Shown one piece after another: positions 1 to 4,845 of a stretch of DNA of 5,165 bases. Every line of letters begins with the position of its first letter. The stretch's first letter is position 1. A program made the position numbers and the translations under genes. The DNA is from Helicobacteraceae bacterium (GTDB taxonomy: Bacteria > Campylobacterota > Campylobacteria > Campylobacterales > Sulfurimonadaceae): contig JALUJE010000181.1 of NCBI GenBank assembly GCA_027057185.1, forward strand, positions 1,347-6,511, read 5' to 3'. The notes beneath the pieces were generated by a model. The model did no database searches, was not told where the DNA came from, and saw nothing but the letters and a program-made list of their open reading frames with translations.

Positions 1-1
1 T

Positions 2-334
2 ATGGACGGTACCCTTGATCAGTTGGGACAACTTTTTGCAGAACCGCTGAAGCAGCGTCTGGAATTTGAGGATGGTATTTTGTATCATGAATTTAAAGAG
101 TTGGTAGAGAAAGAGGGTGATTTTAAACGAATATTTGAAAATATTATGTTCTCGACACGGGTGATTATTAGTGAAAAAGAAGATTTTATTGATTTTTTAA
201 AAAATTTGGTAATGTATGATTTTAAAGAGATGGCATTAGCCTATCTGGAGAGTGCTTTAGCCGTCTACCCCAACAATGATGATTTGCGTTCTCTGGTAAA
301 AAAATTAGCACAAGGCAGTGTGGGTGAAAATTGA
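2..334 (+). CDS. Conserved hypothetical helical (TPR-like) protein, probably 5'-truncated by the window edge
   Basis: I do not recognise a defined function. The visible 110 residues are acidic and mostly helical, with no signal peptide, membrane segment or cysteine. The C-terminal part (about residues 76-104) resembles one TPR-type helix pair: Ala-Leu-Ala-Tyr-Leu-Glu-Ser-Ala-Leu, then a Tyr-Pro-Asn-Asn turn and a second helix, so a protein-binding role is possible. An ATG is present at base 2, but only one base precedes it. No ribosome binding site can be seen, and the Met may be internal to a longer protein. The 3' end overlaps murE by 11 bases in another frame, so the two are probably translationally coupled. 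From memory, Campylobacter also has an uncharacterised gene directly upstream of murE, and this could be its counterpart. That it is a real gene is fairly certain; its start and function are not. Confidence 0.75.
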   Translation: MDGTLDQLGQLFAEPLKQRLEFEDGILYHEFKELVEKEGDFKRIFENIMFSTRVIISEKEDFIDFLKNLVMYDFKEMALAYLESALAVYPNNDDLRSLVKKLAQGSVGEN

Positions 335-1628
335 GTTACCCGATCAGGAATTTCGTTATGTAACGGAGAATTCCAAGACATGTGATGCTGAAACGGCATT
401 TGTTCTTACGGCACAAAATGCCAAATATCTGGATGATGCCAAAGCACATCATCCGCACTCTGTTATTAGAGTAGGTGAACTGACTTCTGTATTTGGACTT
501 GAGCATATTAAAATTATTGGTATTACTGGTACAAACGGTAAAACCAGCACGGCCAGTGCCATCTATTCCATGCTCCTTGACTTGGGGTATAAGGCGGCAA
601 TGCAGGGAACCCGTGGATTTTTTATGAATGATGAAGTCCTTGAAGGGAAGACACTAACTACCCCCTCGGTATTGCATACGTATCGTCATATTTATCAGGC
701 TGTTACTGCAGGATGTGACTATTTTGTTATGGAGGTCAGTTCTCATGCCATTGTACAGGAGCGTATTGAGGGTATTTCATTTGCTTTGAAAATTTTAACC
801 AATATTACGCAAGACCATCTGGATTATCATCATGACCTCGAACACTACATTGCCGTAAAAAATAGCTTTTTTCAGGATGATGGGCTGAAGCTTATCAATA
901 AAGATGAGTCCAAAGCAGAATTTACAATTAAAAATACCTACACTTACGGTATTGAAAATCCTGCGTCGTACAAAATTATGGCATATACGCTTAATGACGG
1001 CATTAGTGCTATTTTACAACACTTTAATCAGGTCGGCCCCATTCATTCCCCGCTTTACGGCTTCTTTAATCTTTATAATATTACTGCCGCCGTAGGTGCC
1101 GTACATCTGCTTACTAAATGTTCTTTAGAAACAGTATGTGAGGTAGTGGATAATTTTGCCGGTGTAAGTGGTCGCATGGAGGTAGTCAGTAAAGAGCCCC
1201 CGGTATTGGTTGATTTTGCGCATACGCCCGATGGGATGCAGCAGGTACTTAATTCGCTAAAAGAAAAAGAGTTGCTTGTGGTCTTTGGTGCTGGGGGAGA
1301 TCGGGATAAATCAAAACGACCGTTAATGGGGCGTATTGCCGCTACATTGGCAAAACGGGTTTATATTACCAGTGATAATCCCAGAACCGAAGATCCCGAT
1401 GCTATTGTGAACGATATTCTTGAAGGCATTGATGACCGGAGTACGGTGCATGTCGATATTAACCGCAGAGCTTCGATTGCCAGAGCCATTGAGGATCAGC
1501 AGGAGGGCGAAGTGGTTGTTATTTTGGGTAAGGGCGATGAGACATACCAGATTATTTATGATCAAAAGCTGCCTTTTGATGATCGTGAAATAGCTCGGGA
1601 ATTATTAAAAAACACAGATGAGGAGTAA
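324..1628 (+). CDS. murE: UDP-N-acetylmuramoyl-tripeptide synthetase MurE (meso-diaminopimelate-adding)
   Basis: MurE is a cytoplasmic ATP-dependent ligase that adds the third residue to UDP-MurNAc-L-Ala-D-Glu in peptidoglycan precursor synthesis. Visible motifs (434-residue version) are the P-loop Gly-Thr-Asn-Gly-Lys-Thr at 69-74, Asp-His-Leu-Asp-Tyr-His at 164-169 followed by the likely carbamylated Lys179, Asp-Phe-Ala-His-Thr-Pro-Asp at 297-303, and Gly-Lys-Gly-Asp-Glu near 402-406. The Asp-Asn-Pro-Arg motif at 351-354 is the known signature for meso-diaminopimelate rather than lysine, so a DAP-type wall is expected. The N-terminal UDP-binding domain is short: the P-loop lies about 45 residues earlier than in the 495-residue E. 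coli enzyme. I chose GTG at 324 over the in-frame GTG at 318 because the AAGG at 312-315 then lies 8 bases upstream, and the protein starts Met-Lys-Ile-Glu-Leu. It overlaps the preceding gene by 11 bases and is followed after 4 bases by a small gene. Confidence 0.96.
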   Translation: MKIELPDQEFRYVTENSKTCDAETAFVLTAQNAKYLDDAKAHHPHSVIRVGELTSVFGLEHIKIIGITGTNGKTSTASAIYSMLLDLGYKAAMQGTRGFFMNDEVLEGKTLTTPSVLHTYRHIYQAVTAGCDYFVMEVSSHAIVQERIEGISFALKILTNITQDHLDYHHDLEHYIAVKNSFFQDDGLKLINKDESKAEFTIKNTYTYGIENPASYKIMAYTLNDGISAILQHFNQVGPIHSPLYGFFNLYNITAAVGAVHLLTKCSLETVCEVVDNFAGVSGRMEVVSKEPPVLVDFAHTPDGMQQVLNSLKEKELLVVFGAGGDRDKSKRPLMGRIAATLAKRVYITSDNPRTEDPDAIVNDILEGIDDRSTVHVDINRRASIARAIEDQQEGEVVVILGKGDETYQIIYDQKLPFDDREIARELLKNTDEE

Positions 1629-1632
1629 ATGT

Positions 1633-1797
1633 ATGGCAGAGATACCTGAAAATATAGGATGCAATAATCAAGAATGTATGAAAAAAGATGTGTGTAAACG
1701 AAATTTGATTGCACGAGAAGGGCGCGCCAAAGAGGTTAAGACCTTTAGCGGTACACCGCAAAAAGGGTGTGGCAAGTTTTTACCTATTGAAGCATAG
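1633..1797 (+). CDS. Small four-cysteine protein (54 aa), putative metal-binding, between murE and mutY
   Basis: This short reading frame codes for 54 residues and is supported by an AGGAG ribosome binding site at 1621-1625, seven bases before the ATG. It starts 4 bases after the murE stop and ends inside the mutY start region, filling a gap that would otherwise be noncoding. Cysteines are at residues 10, 15, 21 and 46 (C-x4-C-x5-C-x24-C), and the last lies in Lys-Gly-Cys-Gly-Lys-Phe. The rest is basic and hydrophilic, with no signal peptide or membrane segment. Four cysteines in so small a cytosolic protein suggest a zinc or iron-sulfur site, but this is inference. I have a vague recollection of similar small proteins with a KGCGKF-like end in Campylobacterota, which I cannot verify here. 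The likely out-of-frame overlap of 11 bases with mutY suggests coupled translation. The function is unknown. Confidence 0.72.
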   Translation: MAEIPENIGCNNQECMKKDVCKRNLIAREGRAKEVKTFSGTPQKGCGKFLPIEA

Positions 1798-2737
1798 TGC
1801 CGTACATACCACGCTGTTACAGTGGTATGAAACAGAGGGGCGCCAGGAACTTCCTTGGAGGCTGACACGAGATCCGTATAGCATATGGGTAAGTGAGATA
1901 ATGTTGCAACAGACACAGGTTAAAACTGTTTTAGAGCGATTTTATTTTCCCTTTCTTGAGCGCTTTCCGACACTGCAGGATTTAGCACATGCCAGTGAAG
2001 ATGAGGTGCTGAAGATGTGGGAAGGACTTGGGTATTATACTCGGGCACGGCATATGTATCGGGCAGCTCAAAGTCTGCAGCATGAGCTTCCCCAAAGTGT
2101 ACATGAGCTAATGCGTTTGCCCGGTATTGGCAGGAGTACGGCACATGCAATTGCCGCATTTGCCTATCAAACGCCCGTTCCCATTCTCGATGCCAATGTC
2201 AAGCGAATTTTATATCGTTTTTTTGGAAAAAAGCGTTTGGCTGAGAAAGCACTTTGGGATCTTGCATATCAACTCTTTGACGAGGAACACCCGTTTGAAT
2301 ATAATCAGGCCATGATGGATCTCGGTTCTTTGGTGTGTCGTGCCCGAGATGCCCGATGCCATCATTGCCCGCTACATTCAGGATGTACCGCTGCTAAAAC
2401 CGACCCTTTGAATTTTCCTGAAAAAAAGCAGAAGCGTGCCGTACCCATTCGACGTAAAGACATTGTGGTAATTACATGTAAAAACCGGTATGCCCTAAAA
2501 CAGCGTACAAGTCGTTTCTTAAAGGGACTGTGGGGATTTATTGAGTATGAAACCAATACCTGTAGCGATGAAAAAAAACTTGGCGCCCTGATTCAAAAAT
2601 ATTCTCATTTTCATCTACATGCCGATGTTTATATACGTCATGAATATGATGATACCTATGACTATTTTACTTTGGAAGAGATTTGTAAGTTGCCCCTAAG
2701 TCAAGCAGACATTAAAATAGTCAATATGCTGAAGTGA
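1787..2737 (+). CDS. mutY: A/G-specific adenine glycosylase MutY
   Basis: MutY removes adenine mispaired with 8-oxoguanine and so prevents G:C to T:A mutations. With TTG at 1787 as start (316 residues), the helix-hairpin-helix Leu-Pro-Gly-Ile-Gly-Arg-Ser-Thr-Ala is at 111-119. The catalytic Glu37 lies in Ser-Glu-Ile-Met-Leu-Gln-Gln-Thr-Gln and the catalytic Asp135 in Ile-Leu-Asp-Ala-Asn-Val-Lys-Arg. The [4Fe-4S] ligands are Cys184, 191, 194 and 200 (C-x6-C-x2-C-x5-C), as in E. coli. The C-terminal NUDIX-like domain has a Leu-Trp-Gly-Phe segment and Tyr-Ser-His at 272-274, where E. coli has the 8-oxoG-sensing Phe-Ser-His. The open frame reaches back to TTG 1709 (342 residues), and GTG 1769 is also possible. 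I prefer 1787 because it puts Glu37 at the E. coli position and leaves only an 11-base overlap with the small gene. Its ribosome binding site is weak, so coupling is likely. The family call is firm; the start is not. Confidence 0.93.
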   Translation: MKHSAVHTTLLQWYETEGRQELPWRLTRDPYSIWVSEIMLQQTQVKTVLERFYFPFLERFPTLQDLAHASEDEVLKMWEGLGYYTRARHMYRAAQSLQHELPQSVHELMRLPGIGRSTAHAIAAFAYQTPVPILDANVKRILYRFFGKKRLAEKALWDLAYQLFDEEHPFEYNQAMMDLGSLVCRARDARCHHCPLHSGCTAAKTDPLNFPEKKQKRAVPIRRKDIVVITCKNRYALKQRTSRFLKGLWGFIEYETNTCSDEKKLGALIQKYSHFHLHADVYIRHEYDDTYDYFTLEEICKLPLSQADIKIVNMLK

Positions 2738-2746
2738 TGTCTGCTT
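2703..2746 (+). repeat. Inverted repeat straddling the mutY stop codon
   Basis: The arm AAGCAGACAT (2703-2712) is perfectly complementary to ATGTCTGCTT (2737-2746). The pairing can extend inward by one G-U and one A-U pair, leaving a 20-base loop that contains the end of mutY. No T-run follows on the + strand, so it does not look like a classical Rho-independent terminator. It could protect the mRNA 3' end, attenuate read-through into the ferredoxin gene, or be chance. The function is inference. Confidence 0.5.
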
Positions 2747-2776
2747 TGCTTAAAAATATCATCTACTTTGAAATAA

Positions 2777-2791
2777 AGACTATTTTAGTCT
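2777..2791. repeat. Palindrome in the promoter spacer region (operator or small hairpin)
   Basis: AGACTA (2777-2782) and TAGTCT (2786-2791) form a perfect six-base inverted repeat around TTT. It ends nine bases before the -10 hexamer at 2801, so it occupies the -35/spacer region of the ferredoxin promoter, where a repressor or activator dimer could bind. It also contains part of a second complement to the end of mutY (see findings). A six-base palindrome in AT-rich DNA can arise by chance. Confidence 0.35.
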
Positions 2792-2797
2792 GAATTT

Positions 2798-2806
2798 TGA
2801 TATAAT
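2798..2806 (+). promoter_or_regulatory. Extended -10 promoter for the ferredoxin-panD-ybaB operon
   Basis: TGATATAAT matches the extended -10 form TGnTATAAT exactly, with the hexamer at 2801-2806. No -35 hexamer is visible at the usual distance. T-tracts upstream (2783-2786 and 2795-2798) fit the style described for sigma-70 promoters in Campylobacter and Helicobacter. The predicted transcription start is near 2813, giving a leader of about 34 bases before the ferredoxin ATG. It is the best promoter candidate in the window. Confidence 0.7.
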
Positions 2807-2817
2807 CTCGCAAAAAA

Positions 2818-2833
2818 ATTTCGTAAACGAAAT
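2818..2833. promoter_or_regulatory. Sixteen-base palindrome in the ferredoxin leader (putative operator or leader hairpin)
   Basis: ATTTCGT (2818-2824) and ACGAAAT (2827-2833) are perfect seven-base arms separated by AA. The palindrome lies just after the predicted transcription start and ends four bases before the GGAG ribosome binding site at 2837-2840. As DNA it could be an operator for a dimeric repressor. As RNA it could form a six-pair stem with a four-base loop near the start of the message. The symmetry is directly visible; the regulatory role is inferred from position. Confidence 0.45.
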
Positions 2834-2846
2834 CATGGAGAAGATT

Positions 2847-3221
2847 ATGGGTATACCTCAACCGGCGTTTTATATTTTTAAGTGTGAGCAGTCCAATCCC
2901 CCGGGAATGCCGAAACCATCATGTGTCAATCCGCAAACGCAAGACCTTTTTCAACATTTAGCACAAACTTTGATGCAAAAAGGTATAATTGGAACAGTAC
3001 AACCGATTCGTACTTCATGTATGAACCGTTGTAATGTGGGTCCCATTATGCTGGTAGAGCCGGGGCATGTGATGTATGCTCAGCTTGACAAAGAGAAAAT
3101 TACGCGCATCATTGATGAGCATATTATTGGCGGTAATGTGGTTGAAGAGTATGTAATTGAGAGTGAGTTGTGGGATGATGCCATTACGCCTCTCGATATG
3201 ATGAAACAGATGGGAAAATAA
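2847..3221 (+). CDS. Thioredoxin-like [2Fe-2S] ferredoxin
   Basis: This is a cytoplasmic electron carrier or iron-sulfur protein of 124 residues. The ligand pattern is Cys13, Cys26, Cys58 and Cys62 (C-x12-C-x31-C-x3-C), which matches the thioredoxin-fold [2Fe-2S] ferredoxins, with the last pair in Ser-Cys-Met-Asn-Arg-Cys-Asn-Val-Gly-Pro. The same domain occurs in NuoE/HoxE-type subunits, but this is a stand-alone protein with a C-terminal extension of about 45 residues. I chose ATG 2847 because GGAG at 2837-2840 lies six bases upstream; the in-frame ATG at 2835 overlaps that site and has only the leader palindrome before it. The gene is first behind its own promoter, and panD follows after 6 bases. 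The physiological partner cannot be read from the sequence. The domain call is firm. Confidence 0.88.
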   Translation: MGIPQPAFYIFKCEQSNPPGMPKPSCVNPQTQDLFQHLAQTLMQKGIIGTVQPIRTSCMNRCNVGPIMLVEPGHVMYAQLDKEKITRIIDEHIIGGNVVEEYVIESELWDDAITPLDMMKQMGK

Positions 3222-3227
3222 AACGTT

Positions 3228-3593
3228 ATGACAATTGAGATGCTTTACAGCAAAATTCACCGTGCCACGGTTACGGATGCAAATTTGAATTATGTTGGTT
3301 CTATTACTATTGATGAGGAGCTTTTAGAGGCTTCAAAGATGCGGGTAGGACAGAAAGTAGAAATTTTAAATATTAATAACGGAGAGCGCTTCTCTACGTA
3401 TATTATTTTAGGTGAGCGCGGGAAACGCGATATTTGCTTAAATGGTGCGGCAGCGCGTAAAGTACATGTAGGCGACAAAATTATTATTGTGGCATATGCG
3501 ACATATGATGAACAGGAGTTGTCGCACTATAAGCCCAAAGTAGTTATTGTTGATGATAATAACAATATTGTTGATGAACTCGAAGTTATTTAA
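3228..3593 (+). CDS. panD: Aspartate 1-decarboxylase PanD (pyruvoyl-dependent proenzyme)
   Basis: PanD converts L-aspartate to beta-alanine for pantothenate and coenzyme A synthesis in the cytoplasm. The 121-residue product aligns by eye with E. coli PanD (126 residues) at the same numbering. Gly24-Ser25 is the self-cleavage site that yields the pyruvoyl group. Lys9, His11, Tyr22, Arg54, Thr57, Tyr58 and the Asn72-Gly-Ala-Ala-Ala segment around the active site are all present. ATG 3228 keeps Ser at position 25, which supports it over the in-frame ATG at 3240; the ribosome binding site is weak (GGGA at 3212-3215). The gene sits 6 bases after the ferredoxin gene and its stop abuts the ybaB start, so the three are probably cotranscribed. 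No panB or panC is in the window. The identification is very secure. Confidence 0.97.
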   Translation: MTIEMLYSKIHRATVTDANLNYVGSITIDEELLEASKMRVGQKVEILNINNGERFSTYIILGERGKRDICLNGAAARKVHVGDKIIIVAYATYDEQELSHYKPKVVIVDDNNNIVDELEVI

Positions 3594-3905
3594 ATGTTTG
3601 GAAATTTAGGTGACATGGGAAAAATGCTAGAGTCTCTGCAGGAATCTGCCCAGAAAATGGAAGCAGAGCTGGCATTGAAAGAGTTTACCGTCAAAACGGG
3701 TGGCGGCATGGTAGTTGTGACGATTAATGGCAAGGGTGAGGTTCTGGATGTTGAGATTGACGACACCCTTTTGGAGGACAAATCTTCATTACAAATTCTG
3801 TTAATTGCTGCGATTAATGATGCCAATAAGATGGTTGAAGACAACAAAAAAAACAGTGCTATGGGTGCGCTAGGCGGTATGAATCCTTTTGCCCAAAACT
3901 CCTAA
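3594..3905 (+). CDS. YbaB/EbfC family nucleoid-associated DNA-binding protein
   Basis: This small (103-residue) protein matches the YbaB/EbfC family: an N-terminal Met-Phe-Gly-Asn-Leu-Gly start, a helical segment rich in Gln, Glu and Met (about 8-30), then a beta region with Val-Lys-Thr-Gly-Gly-Gly-Met-Val-Val-Val-Thr-Ile-Asn-Gly (33-46) and Val-Leu-Asp-Val-Glu-Ile-Asp (50-56). A long helix with Asp-Ala-Asn-Lys-Met (76-80) and a Gly/Met-rich tail follow. Family members form tweezer-like dimers that bind DNA without strong sequence specificity. In many bacteria the gene follows dnaX and precedes recR; here it follows panD directly, with ATG on the base after the stop and GAAG at 3582-3585 as a possible ribosome binding site. 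From memory, Campylobacter places its ybaB gene near murE and ispA. The exact cellular role remains open. Confidence 0.92.
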   Translation: MFGNLGDMGKMLESLQESAQKMEAELALKEFTVKTGGGMVVVTINGKGEVLDVEIDDTLLEDKSSLQILLIAAINDANKMVEDNKKNSAMGALGGMNPFAQNS

Positions 3906-3916
3906 AACGCTTTTAG
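3902..3916. repeat. Small palindrome overlapping the ybaB stop codon, possible weak terminator
   Basis: CTAAAA (3902-3907) and TTTTAG (3911-3916) are perfect arms around CGC and include the TAA stop of the ybaB gene. A second short complement (CACA 3917-3920 with TGTG 3925-3928) is followed after four bases by five T residues (3933-3937). Together these could slow or end transcription, but both stems are short and weak. I would not call it a confident terminator. Confidence 0.25.
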
Positions 3917-3957
3917 CACACTGCTGTGACACTTTTTATATCTTTTTATGAAAATAA

Positions 3958-3966
3958 TGCTAAAAT
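3958..3966 (+). promoter_or_regulatory. Extended -10 promoter for ispA-tkt
   Basis: TGCTAAAAT has the TGn extension and a -10 hexamer TAAAAT (3961-3966) one base away from TATAAT. No -35 is visible, but runs of five T residues at 3933-3937 and 3943-3947 lie about one helical turn apart, as described for epsilonproteobacterial vegetative promoters. Transcription would start near 3973, leaving a very short leader of roughly 12-21 bases before the ispA start. Confidence 0.6.
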
Positions 3967-3984
3967 TTCATCAAAAAATAAGTC

Positions 3985-4842
3985 ATGGCAGCAATGGAAC
4001 AGTTTGAACAGTTTTTAAGAACGCATCTTCCGAACGTTGAAGGATTTCACCCTCATTATGAAGCTGCATTGCATGCTATGTTGCTTGCCGGGGGAAAACG
4101 GTTTCGTCCGGCACTACTTTTAAGTGTGGTGCGCGCGTACAATACATTATTAATTCCCAATGCTTACCATGCGGCGTATGCTCTTGAGCTACTTCATACC
4201 TACTCATTGATTCATGATGACCTTCCGCTTATGGATAATGCCGATTTACGCCGTGGACAACCGACGTTACATGTACAATATAATGATGTTACCGCAGTGC
4301 TAGTCGGAGATGCTCTCAATACGTATGCTTTTGAGGTGCTTACCGGGGCTCCGTTTAGCGATCGTATTCGCGTGAAACTAATTCGTGAACTTGCCCATAA
4401 CGGAGGCTTGCACGGTATGGTATTGGGGCAGATTATTGATTGTCATTTTGAGAATCAGCCTTTGACACTGGATGAGATCAAGCTTCTGCATATTAATAAA
4501 ACGGCCAAGCTGATTGCCGCCTCGTTGAAGATGGGGGCTATTATTGTCGGCAAGGAGACTGTGGCAACAAAACTGTATGACTTTGGACTGACTCTCGGGC
4601 TGCTCTTCCAGGTGCAAGACGATATCTTAGATGTGACGCAAAGTGTTCAAGAAGCGGGAAAACCTATCAATAATGATGGTGATAAAAATGGTTTTGTTAC
4701 TCTGCTGGGGCTTTCTGAAGCATTGCAAAAAGCCGATATGCTTGCAGCAGATCTTTTTCAACAGATGCAGACTTTTGAAACATCGCTTCAACACGAACTC
4801 GATGTACTATTACGACACTATATAAACCGACATAAGGATTAA
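3985..4842 (+). CDS. ispA: Farnesyl diphosphate synthase / short-chain polyprenyl synthetase
   Basis: The enzyme condenses isopentenyl diphosphate with allylic diphosphates, most likely giving C15 farnesyl diphosphate, a precursor for undecaprenyl carrier lipid and quinone side chains. In the 285 residues, Gly-Gly-Lys-Arg-Phe-Arg-Pro is at 36-42. The first aspartate-rich motif Asp-Asp-Leu-Pro-Leu-Met-Asp is at 78-84 and is followed by Leu-Arg-Arg-Gly; the second, Asp-Asp-Ile-Leu-Asp, is at 212-216. The DDxxxxD form of the first motif is typical of bacterial short-chain synthases. Lys172-Thr173 and the Gly-Lys-Pro-Ile-Asn-Asn-Asp-Gly-Asp-Lys-Asn segment (225-235) also fit. Two in-frame starts, ATG 3985 and ATG 3994, are possible and neither has a strong ribosome binding site; I kept the longer one. 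tkt follows after three bases. Product chain length is inferred from the motif, not proven. Confidence 0.94.
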   Translation: MAAMEQFEQFLRTHLPNVEGFHPHYEAALHAMLLAGGKRFRPALLLSVVRAYNTLLIPNAYHAAYALELLHTYSLIHDDLPLMDNADLRRGQPTLHVQYNDVTAVLVGDALNTYAFEVLTGAPFSDRIRVKLIRELAHNGGLHGMVLGQIIDCHFENQPLTLDEIKLLHINKTAKLIAASLKMGAIIVGKETVATKLYDFGLTLGLLFQVQDDILDVTQSVQEAGKPINNDGDKNGFVTLLGLSEALQKADMLAADLFQQMQTFETSLQHELDVLLRHYINRHKD

Positions 4843-4845
4843 TTG

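Noticed and set aside
1629..1649. ATG directly after the murE stop
   Set aside because: It gives only six codons before TGA; the ATG at 1633 has the better ribosome binding site spacing and opens the 54-residue frame.
1721..1728. GGCGCGCC, a rare GC-only octamer in an AT-rich region
   Set aside because: It lies inside the small cysteine protein gene and is explained by Gly-Arg-Ala codons; a single copy gives no sign of function.
1748..1759. GCGG-TACA-CCGC hairpin shortly upstream of the mutY start
   Set aside because: A four-pair stem inside a coding sequence; too short to claim a regulatory role, though it could affect coupling to mutY.
1323..1761. Open frames on the minus strand across the end of murE and the start of mutY
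   Set aside because: They lie antisense to well-supported genes, have low-complexity or unlikely protein composition, and lack ribosome binding sites or recognisable motifs.
2703..2760. Rho-independent terminator after mutY
   Set aside because: A stem exists but no T-run follows it on the + strand; the downstream bases are A-rich.
2768..2773. TTGAAA as a -35 box for the ferredoxin promoter
   Set aside because: It is 27 bases from the -10 hexamer, well beyond the usual 16-18 base spacing.
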